Assembly (NCBI RefSeq): GCF_003149535.1
Contig: NZ_QGDB01000003.1
Coordinates: 248,001-312,000, forward strand
Source: Falsochrobactrum shanghaiense
GTDB lineage: Bacteria; Pseudomonadota; Alphaproteobacteria; Rhizobiales; Rhizobiaceae
Length of the DNA stretch: 64,000 nt
Reading direction: 5' to 3'
In this document: positions 9,757 through 18,077 of the stretch, piece after piece
Numbering within the stretch: position 1 is the stretch's first letter
Layout: each line of letters starts with the position of its first letter
Translations under genes and position numbers: made by a program
Notes under the pieces: model-generated
Databases searched by the model: none
What the model was told of the DNA's origin: nothing
What the model saw: the letters and a program-made list of their open reading frames with translations, nothing else

Positions 9757-10781
9757 TCCTCAAATGGTATATCGATCTCGGTTCTTGTTTCCAGCCAATG
9801 CGGCACGGGCAAGTCCTTGCCGCGCAGAAAGGCAGGGTTGAACAGCTTGGACTGGTAACGATTACCATAGTCGCAAAGAACCGTCACGATCGTATGGCCC
9901 GGCCCGAGGTCTTTTGCGAGGCGGATCGCACCGGCAATATTGATGCCGGATGAACCGCCAAGGCAAAGCCCCTCCTCCTGAACCAGACCGAACAGGATTT
10001 CGAGCGCTTCCGCATCCCCTACCCGATAGGAAAAGTCCGGCGTAAATCCTTCGAGATTGGCTGTGATACGCCCCTGCCCGATTCCTTCGGTGATCGAATC
10101 GCCTTCCGATTTCAGTTCACCTGTCGTGTAGAACGAATGAAGCGCTGCTCCATGCGGATCGGCAAGAGCTATTTTAATGTCTGTATTCTTCTCCTTGAGA
10201 CCAAAAGCAGTACCGGCCAGCGTGCCGCCTGAACCAACCGCCGAAACGAACCCGTCTACCTTGCCATCGGTATCGCGCCAGATTTCCGGCGCAGTGGTTT
10301 CGATATGCGCCACACGGTTGACGACATTGTCGAACTGGTTCGCCCAGATTGCGCCATTGGCTTCGGTTTTCGCCAGTTGATCGGCAAGCCTTCCGGAAAG
10401 GCGGACATAATTATTCGGGTTCCGGTAAGGAGCGGCAGGAACCTCGATCAATTCCGCGCCCAGCAGGCGCAGGGCGTCTTTCTTTTCCTGGCTCTGGGTT
10501 TCCGGGATTACGATAACCGTGCGATAGCCAAGCGCCTTGGCCACCATGGTCAGGCCGATTCCGGTATTTCCGGCTGTTCCCTCCACGATGACGCCGCCGG
10601 GCCTGAGAAGCCCGCGCTTTTCAGCATCACGGATAATATAGAGTGCGGCGCGGTCCTTGACCGATTGGCCGGGATTAAGAAACTCTGCCTTGCCGAAGAT
10701 TTCGCATCCGGTAATTTCCGAAGCCTTCTTTAAGCGGATCAATGGCGTATTGCCGATTGCGTCGAGCGCCGAGCTGAGCAT
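9753..10781 (-). CDS. Cysteine synthase-like PLP enzyme (CBS/CysK family)
   Basis: Fold type II PLP enzyme of 342 residues, a little longer than typical CysK (about 320). The PLP-binding lysine is K42 in GQSVKDRAA. The phosphate-binding glycine loop GSGGT and a later SSGINI segment are also present. The substrate-binding loop reads G-T-A-G-N-T-G (68-74) rather than the usual T-S-G-N-T-G of O-acetylserine sulfhydrylases. Cysteine synthesis is therefore likely but another beta-replacement or desulfhydrase activity is possible. It is the first gene of the cluster with alaX, sseA and a GNAT. Confidence 0.88.
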   Translation of the reverse strand: MLSSALDAIGNTPLIRLKKASEITGCEIFGKAEFLNPGQSVKDRAALYIIRDAEKRGLLRPGGVIVEGTAGNTGIGLTMVAKALGYRTVIVIPETQSQEKKDALRLLGAELIEVPAAPYRNPNNYVRLSGRLADQLAKTEANGAIWANQFDNVVNRVAHIETTAPEIWRDTDGKVDGFVSAVGSGGTLAGTAFGLKEKNTDIKIALADPHGAALHSFYTTGELKSEGDSITEGIGQGRITANLEGFTPDFSYRVGDAEALEILFGLVQEEGLCLGGSSGINIAGAIRLAKDLGPGHTIVTVLCDYGNRYQSKLFNPAFLRGKDLPVPHWLETRTEIDIPFEE

Positions 10782-10898
10782 GATTCACATCCTTTCTTGT
10801 TGAAAGGAAGCTATGGGGAAGCAAACTGTTCTTCAAGCAAGGCGTGGGTAATTTTCCATGGGGTTTTGCAACTCCAGGCTCATATATCCTTAGATAAT

Positions 10899-10924
10899 GA
10901 AAAAACCGCCCCTTGCAGGGCGGT
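10899..10924 (-). terminator. Terminator of the RhlE-type helicase gene
   Basis: A 7-base GC-rich stem (ACCGCCC with GGGCGGT) has a 6-base loop. Read on the minus strand it is followed by a run of six T. It lies about 45 bases after the helicase stop and before the cysteine-synthase-like gene, so it separates the two minus-strand units. Confidence 0.8.
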
Positions 10925-10969
10925 CTTATGAAAAACGGGTTCATCCAATATGTTGCATGAACTTATGTG

Positions 10970-12370
10970 TCAGGCAGCTCTCTGCCCGCCACCGGCATTG
11001 CGGCGCTTGCGCCGGAATGGACGTTTTGGCTGCGCGGCAGCATCCCCGTTAGCTGCTTTGGGCGCAGCATTTGGACGATGTTCGCCGGCTTTTGGTGCCG
11101 GGCGGCGATGTTTCTGCGGTGTATTTTGCGAACCCGGCCTGCGGTTTTGCTTTGCCCTGGTTTCGCCCGGAGTTCTTGCAGCCGGTGCAGGCGCGGGTTT
11201 TACCGGAGCTTCCTTGACCGCCAACTTGCTACGCGTCACCCGTTCCACGGCTTTGAGCTTTGCTTCTTCGGTGGCCGGATCGTAAAGTGTGATGGAAGCG
11301 CCGCTTGCCCCGTTACGCCCCGTGCGTCCAATGCGGTGCACATAGGTTTCCGGCTCATCAGGCAGGTCGTAATTCACCACATGGCTGATCCCCGGAACGT
11401 CGATGCCGCGCGCAGCAATATCGGTGGCGACGAGGATGCGCAGCGTGCCCGAGCGAAACCCTGTCAGCGCGCGCTGGCGCGCGTTCTGCGATTTGTTGCC
11501 GTGAATGGCTGCTACATCATAATTGTCGCGCTCCAGATGGCGCACCACCGCATCCGCTCCGTGCTTGGTGCGGGTGAAGACGATGACCGACTTCATATCC
11601 GGATCGGTCAGCATGGCGGAAAGCAGACGGCGTTTGTCCTTTGTCGGAACCGGGTGAACGACCTGTGTGATTTCAGCAGCCGTCGTCCCCTGTGGCGCTA
11701 CTTCCACGCGAACGGGATCACGCAGCAGGCTCTGTGCGAGCGCTGCGATTTCCTTGGGCATGGTTGCCGAAAAAAGAGCGGTTTGCCGGTCTTTATGCGT
11801 ACCCTTGGCGATGCGTTTCACATCATTGATGAAGCCCATGTCGAGCATACGATCGGCTTCATCGAGTACCAGCCAGCGCGTTTCCGACAAATCGATGCAG
11901 TTTTCACGCACCAGATCCGTCAACCGGCCCGGTGTGGCAATGAGCACATCGACGCCGGGCTGCATGCGCTTGATCTGGCTCAAGCGTGAGACACCGCCAA
12001 GCACGAGTGCTGTGGATATATGGGCGCTTCTGGAAACGGTGCGGATCGTTTCCTCGATCTGCACGGCCAGTTCACGGGTTGGCGCAAGAATAAGCGCGCG
12101 CGCGGTCTTGCCCTTGCGCTTGTCACCGAGCGCAATGATCTTTTGAAGGATCGGCAGGCTGAAAGCGGCTGTCTTGCCGGAGCCGGTCTGGGCAATGCCA
12201 AGAATGTCGCGGCCTTCAAGCTGATGCGGAATGGCTTGCGTCTGAATGGGCTTCGGCTCGGTCATTCCTGCAGCCTCTACTCCTTTGAGCAGAACGCCGG
12301 TAACGCCAAGCGCGGCGAAGCCGCCAGTGTTTTCTTTAGTCAATTCAATCTCTTTCGACGGCGCTGTCAA
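10970..12370 (-). CDS. DEAD-box ATP-dependent RNA helicase, RhlE-like
   Basis: RNA-remodelling ATPase of 466 residues. Visible motifs are Q (PKPIQTQAIP), Walker A AQTGSGKT (60-67), PTRELAVQ, DEAD in VLDEADRMLDMGF, SAT, and the C-terminal ATDIAARGIDVPG and HRIGRTGRNG motifs. The last 90 residues are basic, Pro/Ala/Arg-rich and probably disordered, as in RhlE proteins that bind RNA non-specifically. It is a single gene with its own terminator. The likely role is ribosome assembly or mRNA turnover, especially in the cold; this comes from the family, not from the local sequence. Confidence 0.93.
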   Translation of the reverse strand: MTAPSKEIELTKENTGGFAALGVTGVLLKGVEAAGMTEPKPIQTQAIPHQLEGRDILGIAQTGSGKTAAFSLPILQKIIALGDKRKGKTARALILAPTRELAVQIEETIRTVSRSAHISTALVLGGVSRLSQIKRMQPGVDVLIATPGRLTDLVRENCIDLSETRWLVLDEADRMLDMGFINDVKRIAKGTHKDRQTALFSATMPKEIAALAQSLLRDPVRVEVAPQGTTAAEITQVVHPVPTKDKRRLLSAMLTDPDMKSVIVFTRTKHGADAVVRHLERDNYDVAAIHGNKSQNARQRALTGFRSGTLRILVATDIAARGIDVPGISHVVNYDLPDEPETYVHRIGRTGRNGASGASITLYDPATEEAKLKAVERVTRSKLAVKEAPVKPAPAPAARTPGETRAKQNRRPGSQNTPQKHRRPAPKAGEHRPNAAPKAANGDAAAQPKRPFRRKRRNAGGGQRAA

Positions 12371-12635
12371 AAGACAGCCCGCTTAAATATTTGGAACAAG
12401 CGCAACTTGCCCAATAAATTTTTACAATGAAACGACGGGACGCCGGAAATCTCCTGGCGACTTGCGCAGCCGTGCCCGAACGTGGTCCGGGTCTCTCCTG
12501 CTTCGAACCATTTCGCAAGCAGGAGGTGAGACGCAACAAGTCCAAAGCCGGGAAAGCTGAATCGTTCAGCCCATGCGCCTGAATGGCCATATGGGCTGTT
12601 TTGAACAAAAAAGCAAATATTTTTGTCACTACGAC

Positions 12636-13892
12636 CTAAATGATGAAATCGGCCAGAACCTGATTGTCGGTAATGTCCTGATAGGCCCATCCCGCTTCGG
12701 CAAATTTCTTTTCAAGCAGCTTGAAGCTTGCGGCATCCCTGGTTTCGATGCCGATAAGAACGGAGCCGAAATTGCGCGCCGATTTCTTGAGATATTCAAA
12801 ACGCGCCACATCATCATCGGGGCCGAGCAAATCGAGGAAAGATCGCAATGCGCCGGGCCGTTGCGGGAAACGGAAGATAAAATACTTCTTCAATCCCTCG
12901 AAACGCAATGCCCGTTCCTTGACGTCCGGCAAGCGTTCAAAATCGAAATTGCCGCCCGATACGACAATGACGATACGTTTGCCTTTCAATTCGCTTTTCT
13001 TGAAATCCTTCAATGCGTCGATGCCCAATGCCCCGGCTGGCTCCAGTACCACGCCCTCGACATTGAGCATTTCGGTCATCGTCGAACACAGGCGGTTTTC
13101 AGGAATCGTTATGACGGCGCTGGCATCAAAGCCTTTGAGCAGCTTGAAGTTTTCCTTGCCGATTTCCGCAACAGCGGCGCCGTCGACAAAATTATCGACC
13201 TGTGAAAGCTTGATCCGCTTGCCAGCTTCAAGGCTGCGCTTGAGGCTTGCCGCGCCCTCCGGTTCGATGAAGCGAAAGGCAGTCTTCCAGCCAAGGCCGA
13301 TCAGATATTGCGTGACGCCGCCCGAAAGGCCGCCGCCGCCCACCGGAAGAAAAACGAAATCGGGCTTCTTGCCTTCAGGGAGCTGCTGTTCGATTTCCAG
13401 TGCGACCGTCGCCTGCCCTTCGATAATGCCCGGATGATCAAAGGGCGGAACCATGACCCCATTATTGCTGGCGGCAAATTCCTGAGACGCGGCGTAGCAG
13501 ACATCGAAAATATCGCCAACCAACCGAATTTCGATGAATTCCGCCCCGAAAGCACGGGTTTTATCGATCTTTTGCTGCGGCGTCGTCACAGGCATGAAGA
13601 CCACGCCCTTGCGCCCGAAATGACGACAGGCAAAGGCGAAGCCTTGCGCGTGATTGCCGGCGGAAGCGCAGACGAAGACCGCATTTTCATCCGCGGTTTC
13701 AACCGCGCGCGAAATAAAATTGAATGCGCCGCGTATCTTATAGGAACGAACCGGCGTTAGATCTTCGCGCTTGAGCCAGATTTCCGCACCATATTTGCGC
13801 GACAGATAATCATTGAGCTGCAAGGGCGTCTCTGGAAAGAGCGCACGCATTGCCTTTTCGGCGCGTTTTACGGCTTTGACGAAGGCGGTCAT
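12636..13892 (-). CDS. ilvA: Threonine ammonia-lyase (threonine dehydratase)
   Basis: Converts threonine to 2-oxobutanoate, the first step to isoleucine. The protein is a fold type II PLP enzyme with the lysine at K52 in VRSYKIRGAF and the glycine loop PVGGGGLSGG. A C-terminal regulatory part of about 90 residues includes FRFPQRPGALRSFL, a single ACT-like domain. The 418-residue length matches the short IlvA form, which has one regulatory domain instead of the two in E. coli. The ATG at 13892 lies about 110 bases after the tRNA-Leu gene on the same strand. Confidence 0.94.
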   Translation of the reverse strand: MTAFVKAVKRAEKAMRALFPETPLQLNDYLSRKYGAEIWLKREDLTPVRSYKIRGAFNFISRAVETADENAVFVCASAGNHAQGFAFACRHFGRKGVVFMPVTTPQQKIDKTRAFGAEFIEIRLVGDIFDVCYAASQEFAASNNGVMVPPFDHPGIIEGQATVALEIEQQLPEGKKPDFVFLPVGGGGLSGGVTQYLIGLGWKTAFRFIEPEGAASLKRSLEAGKRIKLSQVDNFVDGAAVAEIGKENFKLLKGFDASAVITIPENRLCSTMTEMLNVEGVVLEPAGALGIDALKDFKKSELKGKRIVIVVSGGNFDFERLPDVKERALRFEGLKKYFIFRFPQRPGALRSFLDLLGPDDDVARFEYLKKSARNFGSVLIGIETRDAASFKLLEKKFAEAGWAYQDITDNQVLADFII

Positions 13893-14002
13893 CGTTCGGC
13901 TTTCTGTCTTTTCGAGATATGTCGAGTGAATGGCTACATGGCTTTAACAGCGCAAACAACCCTGCAACACTCGACATTTTCGTCTTTTTAGCCGGAAAGC
14001 TG

Positions 14003-14088
14003 TGGTGCGGTCGGCGGGACTTGAACCCGCAAGTCTTATAGACGACGGATTTTAAGTCCGTTGCGTTTACCAGTTTCGCCACGACCGC
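14003..14088 (-). tRNA. tRNA-Leu (anticodon UAA)
   Basis: An 86-base class II tRNA with an encoded 3' CCA. The acceptor GCGGTCG pairs with CGACCGC. The anticodon stem ACGGA/TCCGT encloses the loop CTTAAAA, giving anticodon TAA. There is a long variable arm as expected for tRNA-Leu, and the T-loop region GGTTCAAGTCC is standard. It reads UUA and, by wobble, UUG codons. It lies upstream of ilvA on the same strand. Confidence 0.96.
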
Positions 14089-14262
14089 AGCAGCCGTTCT
14101 ATGTCATGATTTGCAGCGCAAATTCAAGCCACTTTGAGCACGGGACATAACTGGCTTTAATAACAGTGAAATTTTTTCACGGAACATGGCCGTTATCCGT
14201 AAATTGGGTTGCAGCGGCGCGCCGGAGGAGATTAACTGCACAAACATGAATGGAGTGCGTGC

Positions 14263-15021
14263 ATGACCACAAACCCGCAGCAGGCTGTTACGGCCGGGAT
14301 GCTCGCTATTGGCGACGAACTTCTCTCCGGTCGTACAAAAGATAAAAATATCAGCCATTTGGCCGATATGCTGACGGTGGCAGGTATTGATCTGAAAGAA
14401 GTTCGCATCGTCCCGGACGATGAAGATGCGATCGTCACCGCGCTCAATGCACTGCGCACATGTTTTGATTATGTCTTCACATCCGGCGGCATCGGCCCGA
14501 CGCATGATGATATTACCGCCGATGCAATCTCGCGGGCGTTTGGTGTGCCTTGCATATATGATGACAAGGCCATGAAGATCATGGCCGAAAACTATGCCCG
14601 GCGCGGTTTGGAATTCACCCCGTCGCGTCAGCGCATGGCGAGAATGCCGCAAGGGGCCAGCCATATAGACAATCCGGTTTCGACGGCGCCCGGTTTCCAG
14701 ATCGGCAATGTCTTTGCCATGGCGGGTGTGCCGTCGGTGTTTCAGGCAATGCTCGATAATCTGCTGCCGCATCTTCGCACGGGCCGGAAACTATTATCGA
14801 AATCGGTGCGCTGTCCTTTTGGTGAAGGTGTGATCGGCGCGCCCCTCACCGCCATTCAGAAAGATAATCCCGATACGATCATCGGTTCCTATCCCAAATT
14901 CGAAGAAGGGCGCTTCAGCACCGAACTGGTGGTTCGCGGCAGCAATCCCGCCCAGATCGATGCGGCCATCAGCGCGATAGAATCCATGATTGAAACCCTG
15001 CAAAAACAAGGCGCCGCCTGA
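14263..15021 (+). CDS. CinA-like molybdopterin-binding domain protein, 252 aa
   Basis: Contains only the N-terminal MoCF/MogA-like domain of CinA-type proteins. Recognisable parts are AIGDELLSGRTKDKN, the TSGGIGPTHDDITADAI loop typical of the family, and a C-terminal portion with IGSYPKF. The nicotinamide-nucleotide deamidase domain found at the C-terminus of full-length CinA is absent. Full CinA is about 410 residues, so this short form probably acts as the pyrophosphatase half only (NMN or ADP-ribose related by family knowledge). The tRNA-Leu gene lies upstream on the other strand. Confidence 0.87.
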   Translation: MTTNPQQAVTAGMLAIGDELLSGRTKDKNISHLADMLTVAGIDLKEVRIVPDDEDAIVTALNALRTCFDYVFTSGGIGPTHDDITADAISRAFGVPCIYDDKAMKIMAENYARRGLEFTPSRQRMARMPQGASHIDNPVSTAPGFQIGNVFAMAGVPSVFQAMLDNLLPHLRTGRKLLSKSVRCPFGEGVIGAPLTAIQKDNPDTIIGSYPKFEEGRFSTELVVRGSNPAQIDAAISAIESMIETLQKQGAA

Positions 15022-15039
15022 GCGATCTCAAAATTATAC

Positions 15040-15070
15040 TTGTATAACTGCTTGCATCTTATGTTAAAAT
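15040..15070 (+). promoter_or_regulatory. Possible promoter of the universal stress protein gene
   Basis: TTGTAT at 15040-15045 and TAAAAT at 15065-15070 are 19 bases apart, just ahead of a strong GGAAGGAG ribosome-binding site. Spacing is on the long side, so this is tentative. Confidence 0.3.
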
Positions 15071-15095
15071 AGAAACAGCCGGAAGGAGATCGAAT

Positions 15096-15941
15096 ATGTC
15101 CTACAAGACGGTGGTGGCTTACTCGCGCAGCGAAAACGAACTGAAACGTGTACTCTCCGCCATAAGGCTTCTGACGCAGAAGTTGCACGGTATTCATGTT
15201 ATCGGCCTGTATTCAATTCCCTCTCCGATCGTCTATGCCGACCCTAACGGCTTTATCGACCCCGGTGTCTTCGAGTTGCACGATAAGCAGCATAAGGAAA
15301 TCTCCGACCGGCTGAGACAGGTTTTCGAGGAGGAGATGCGCCTACAGGGTATCGCCCATGAATTTCAGATTACGCGCTCGGAAACGGGGACCGCTGCCGA
15401 TGGCGTTCTGACTTCATGCCTTGGTGCGGAATTGCTGGTTGCCGGTCAGCCCGATCCCAATGATCCGGCAACCCAGGACGAAATTGCCGATACGCTGGTG
15501 TTCCATGCAAGCTGCCCCGTATTGCTGGTGCCCTATGCGCCGGTTTTGCCCTTGGAAGCGCTCGATCATGTGGTTGTGGCATATAATGGCAAGCGCGAGG
15601 CCGCACGCGCAGCTTTTGATGCATTGCCGCTGATGAAGGGGGCGAGCAAAACAGAAGTTATCTGGATCGACGCCCCGGTGCGTGAAGACGAAGGGGAAGC
15701 GCCTGCCGGTTCAGGTATCGCGGAAGCGCTGTCGCGCCACGGCCTCCCCATCACCCTGGCATCCATTCCCTCGAATAACCGCTATGCACAGGATGTCTTG
15801 CGCGAATATCTCATTACGCAGCGGGCCGATCTTCTGGTCATGGGGGCATATAGCCATTCGCGCCTGCGCGAACTCGTATTTGGCGGCGTCACGCGTGCCC
15901 TTCTCAATGAATTGCCCATTCTGACACTGTTCTCACGTTGA
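15096..15941 (+). CDS. Universal stress protein (UspA family), 281 aa
   Basis: At 281 residues it is the tandem-domain size of UspE-like proteins, and the N-terminal half is degenerate. The C-terminal half has the ATP-binding signature, visible as VMGAYSHSRLRELVFGGVTRALL, a slightly altered G-2X-G-9X-G-S/T pattern. An internal VVVAYNGKREAARA segment is the start of the second Usp domain. The ribosome-binding site GGAAGGAG is strong. It is a cytoplasmic stress-related protein by family and has no obvious operon partner. Confidence 0.85.
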   Translation: MSYKTVVAYSRSENELKRVLSAIRLLTQKLHGIHVIGLYSIPSPIVYADPNGFIDPGVFELHDKQHKEISDRLRQVFEEEMRLQGIAHEFQITRSETGTAADGVLTSCLGAELLVAGQPDPNDPATQDEIADTLVFHASCPVLLVPYAPVLPLEALDHVVVAYNGKREAARAAFDALPLMKGASKTEVIWIDAPVREDEGEAPAGSGIAEALSRHGLPITLASIPSNNRYAQDVLREYLITQRADLLVMGAYSHSRLRELVFGGVTRALLNELPILTLFSR

Positions 15942-16246
15942 TCGGGCCTTGATCGCTTTGCAGTCATTGGCGCTCCTGCGGATTGACTTCACTGCGCATT
16001 CACACGCAGTTTTGCTGAAAATGCTCCAGGGCGCTCTTGCAAGGCAGTGTTTTTTGGGGTTATCAGCATTTCCCGGCGCTGATCGTGTCGGGAGGAGAGG
16101 CTTTCGCTGCAGTGCTATATGCATTATGCCGGGCGCGCAGGGGAAAGCACAGATCCATATAATTGAGCGCGAGGACATTGGGTCGTCGCGCATATCGATC
16201 TTCCAGCCCCGGAAAGAATTGCCGGGTCTTTCCACGGAGCGTTTTG
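15942..16246. other. Gene-free stretch between the usp gene and gpt
   Basis: About 305 bases. I see no gene, tRNA or clear terminator here. Open frames on either strand lack ribosome-binding sites and family-like sequence. It presumably holds the gpt promoter, which I cannot place. Confidence 0.5.
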
Positions 16247-16744
16247 ATGTCGTTGCCTGATAAAGCCTTTCCCGTTTCCTGGGATCAGTTTCACCGCGAT
16301 GCCCGCGCGCTGGCATGGCGCATTGCGGACATGAATCGCGAATGGCGGGCAATCGTTGCCATTACGCGCGGCGGGCTGGTTCCTGCCGCCATCATTTGCC
16401 GTGAGCTCGGAATTCGCCTGATTGAAACAGTCTGCATTGCCTCCTACCACGATTATACATCGCAGGGCGATATGCAGGTTCTCAAGGGAATTGGCGATGC
16501 ATTGCTCGAAAATGGCGGTGATGGCGTTATCGTCGTCGATGATCTCACCGATACCGGAAAAACGGCGGCAATGGTGCGCGAGATGATGCCAAGGGCGCAT
16601 TTTGCAACGGTTTACGCAAAGCCTCAGGGACGACCACTGATCGATACTTTCATCACAGAAGTCTCGCAGGATACGTGGATTTATTTCCCGTGGGATATGG
16701 GTTTCACCTATCAGGAGCCGATCTCGCAGGGAAAACGCGGATAA
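16247..16744 (+). CDS. gpt: Xanthine-guanine phosphoribosyltransferase
   Basis: Purine salvage enzyme of 165 residues that transfers phosphoribose from PRPP to xanthine or guanine. The PRPP-binding motif [14 protein letters not shown] is complete. The N-terminal [18 protein letters not shown] and the C-terminal [10 protein letters not shown] match XGPRT rather than HPRT. I chose the ATG at 16247 because GGAG lies 8 bases upstream and the length matches E. coli Gpt; the frame also opens earlier at 16163. It is a single gene. Confidence 0.95.
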   Translation: MSLPDKAFPVSWDQFHRDARALAWRIADMNREWRAIVAITRGGLVPAAIICRELGIRLIETVCIASYHDYTSQGDMQVLKGIGDALLENGGDGVIVVDDLTDTGKTAAMVREMMPRAHFATVYAKPQGRPLIDTFITEVSQDTWIYFPWDMGFTYQEPISQGKRG

Positions 16745-16763
16745 ACGAAACCAAACGAAACTG

Positions 16764-16788
16764 ATTGTGGTGGAAATTCCACCACAAT
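16764..16788. repeat. Perfect inverted repeat just after gpt
   Basis: Twelve-base arms (ATTGTGGTGGAA and TTCCACCACAAT) are separated by a single A, beginning 20 bases after the gpt stop. A strong T-tract is missing, so it may be a weak terminator or a binding site rather than a classic terminator. Confidence 0.6.
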
Positions 16789-16985
16789 TATCCTATATGA
16801 AAACAGATATGTGAATGCATCCTGAGCAAGCCGATTGCTTTCGGGATGAAATGATTTGGCAGCCTATCGCCATAACGCCTTTAAAAATTTGAGACTTTTC
16901 TGTTTAATCTGCCGGGATTTCTTGATTCAGCTCTTGTCGTTTTGACGAATCAATTCATCCTGCAAAAAACAACCGGACTTTCGCA

Positions 16986-17474
16986 GTGAAAACGCAGGCT
17001 AAAAAACTTGTTGCAAAAGAGAAGCGTATTCTTACGCCTTCCGGTCGTTTGCAACAGGTTGCGGCGCTCGTTTATCGCTTCGAGCCAAGTGCATTGAAGG
17101 TTCTGGTCATCACGAGCAGAGGGACCGGGCGCTGGATCATCCCCAAGGGATGGCCTCAGATCGGCTCTACATTTGCTGAAACAGCAGCCTGCGAAGCGTA
17201 TGAAGAAGCCGGTGTCCGCGGAGACGTCTCCCGCTATCCGATCGGCAGCTTCGATTATAGCAAGAATGACCTCCCCCCCGAATGCCTCAACCAGTTTACG
17301 GTTGCTGTTTATGCTCTGCATTATTCGGAACAGGCAGAAGACTGGCCTGAACGCGAGCAGCGAATTGGCGAATGGGTTTGCCCTTATGAAGCCGCCGATC
17401 GTGTCGAGGAAACGGGTCTGAAAGATATTCTGCGCGGCTTCGCGGACCTTCGCCTGACGATGGCCGCTGAATAA
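16986..17474 (+). CDS. Nudix hydrolase, 162 aa
   Basis: Nudix-fold pyrophosphohydrolase, resembling the diphosphoinositol polyphosphate or diadenosine polyphosphate branch (WIIPKGWPQIG). The Nudix box runs from GSTFAETAACEAYEEAGV, with the metal-binding E-A-Y-E-E-A-G intact. The arginine that normally precedes the first glutamate of the helix (R-E) is Cys here. The start is GTG with a weak ribosome-binding site. It is a single gene ahead of the long nrdJ upstream region. The substrate cannot be assigned. Confidence 0.88.
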   Translation: MKTQAKKLVAKEKRILTPSGRLQQVAALVYRFEPSALKVLVITSRGTGRWIIPKGWPQIGSTFAETAACEAYEEAGVRGDVSRYPIGSFDYSKNDLPPECLNQFTVAVYALHYSEQAEDWPEREQRIGEWVCPYEAADRVEETGLKDILRGFADLRLTMAAE

Positions 17475-17613
17475 TTATCCGTTCTGACACGTGATGACAG
17501 CGATTGCGGTGGGAAGCATGAAACATTGCTTCCTGCTTATAGGCCAATGTTTTGCGATGCGAAGTTTCGCCTCCTCTGTTCTCCCCGTTATCCACATGCC
17601 CATTTGCCGCTTT

Positions 17614-17629
17614 CCACAATATATGGGGT
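17614..17629. promoter_or_regulatory. Candidate NrdR-like box
   Basis: CCACAATATATGGGGT matches the NrdR consensus (ACACWATATATWGTGT, from memory of the published family) at 13 of 16 positions, including most of the central core. It lies about 240 bases upstream of the best nrdJ promoter, farther than usual. NrdR boxes normally come in phased pairs; a second partial match (CCATATATAG) is at 18123-18132. Confidence 0.3.
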
Positions 17630-17850
17630 CTGGCGACGAATACCAAACCAGTGCTTGACGGTCCGGTCCGAGTCGTTTTTTATGGGTTCGTCGTTGCGTG
17701 AGTGGCGTGGCCGAGCGTATCAAATCCATCGGTCATTTTTTCAAGTCAGTCGAACTTCAGAGCGTGCGTTACGTCAGACAGGCGTTTATCGTGCGAGGAT
17801 TTTTGCGTCTGAAATCAAGCCGCACCGTCTGGCAGGAAAAAGAGGATTTG

Positions 17851-17879
17851 TTGACGCGAATCGCGCAAAGAGACTAGAT
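17851..17879 (+). promoter_or_regulatory. Housekeeping promoter for the nrdJ leader
   Basis: TTGACG (17851-17856) and CTAGAT (17874-17879) are separated by exactly 17 bases, a good match to the alphaproteobacterial sigma-70 pattern (TTGAC, then CTATAT). Transcription would start near 17886 and give a leader of about 255 bases before nrdJ. Confidence 0.55.
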
Positions 17880-17918
17880 GTAGTGCCTGTGAACGTGATA
17901 TAGTACTAAATAAGGAAT

Positions 17919-18077
17919 GCTCACATCCTCTCTTCTGATTGCAAGGAAGCTGGCCAGCGCTGATAAAGTGTTGTGATCGACTCGCGACGAGAGGCAACGG
18001 GCTGTGAGCTTTAGCAAGATTTTGGCGCTTCCCCACAGAGCGGCCTTTCCGAAAGGCGGGGCCTCGAAAGAGGAGCG
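17919..18077 (+). ncRNA. Candidate structured 5' leader RNA of nrdJ
   Basis: Complementary segments suggest a folded leader. GCTCACA (17919-17925) pairs with TGTGAGC (18003-18009) and encloses a CTCG-CGA-CGAG hairpin. A second domain has CGCT (18026-18029) pairing with AGCG (18074-18077), CCCC (18031-18034) with GGGG (18058-18061), a perfect GCCTTT-CCG-AAAGGC hairpin (18043-18057) and a CCTC-GAAA-GAGG tetraloop hairpin (18062-18073). It lies between a good promoter and nrdJ. The conserved parts of the known cobalamin riboswitch are not visible. This fold was traced by eye. Confidence 0.4.

Noticed and set aside
17526..17903. 125-codon open frame upstream of nrdJ
   Set aside because: No ribosome-binding site, unusual residue mix and no known domain; it also covers the promoter of the nrdJ leader.
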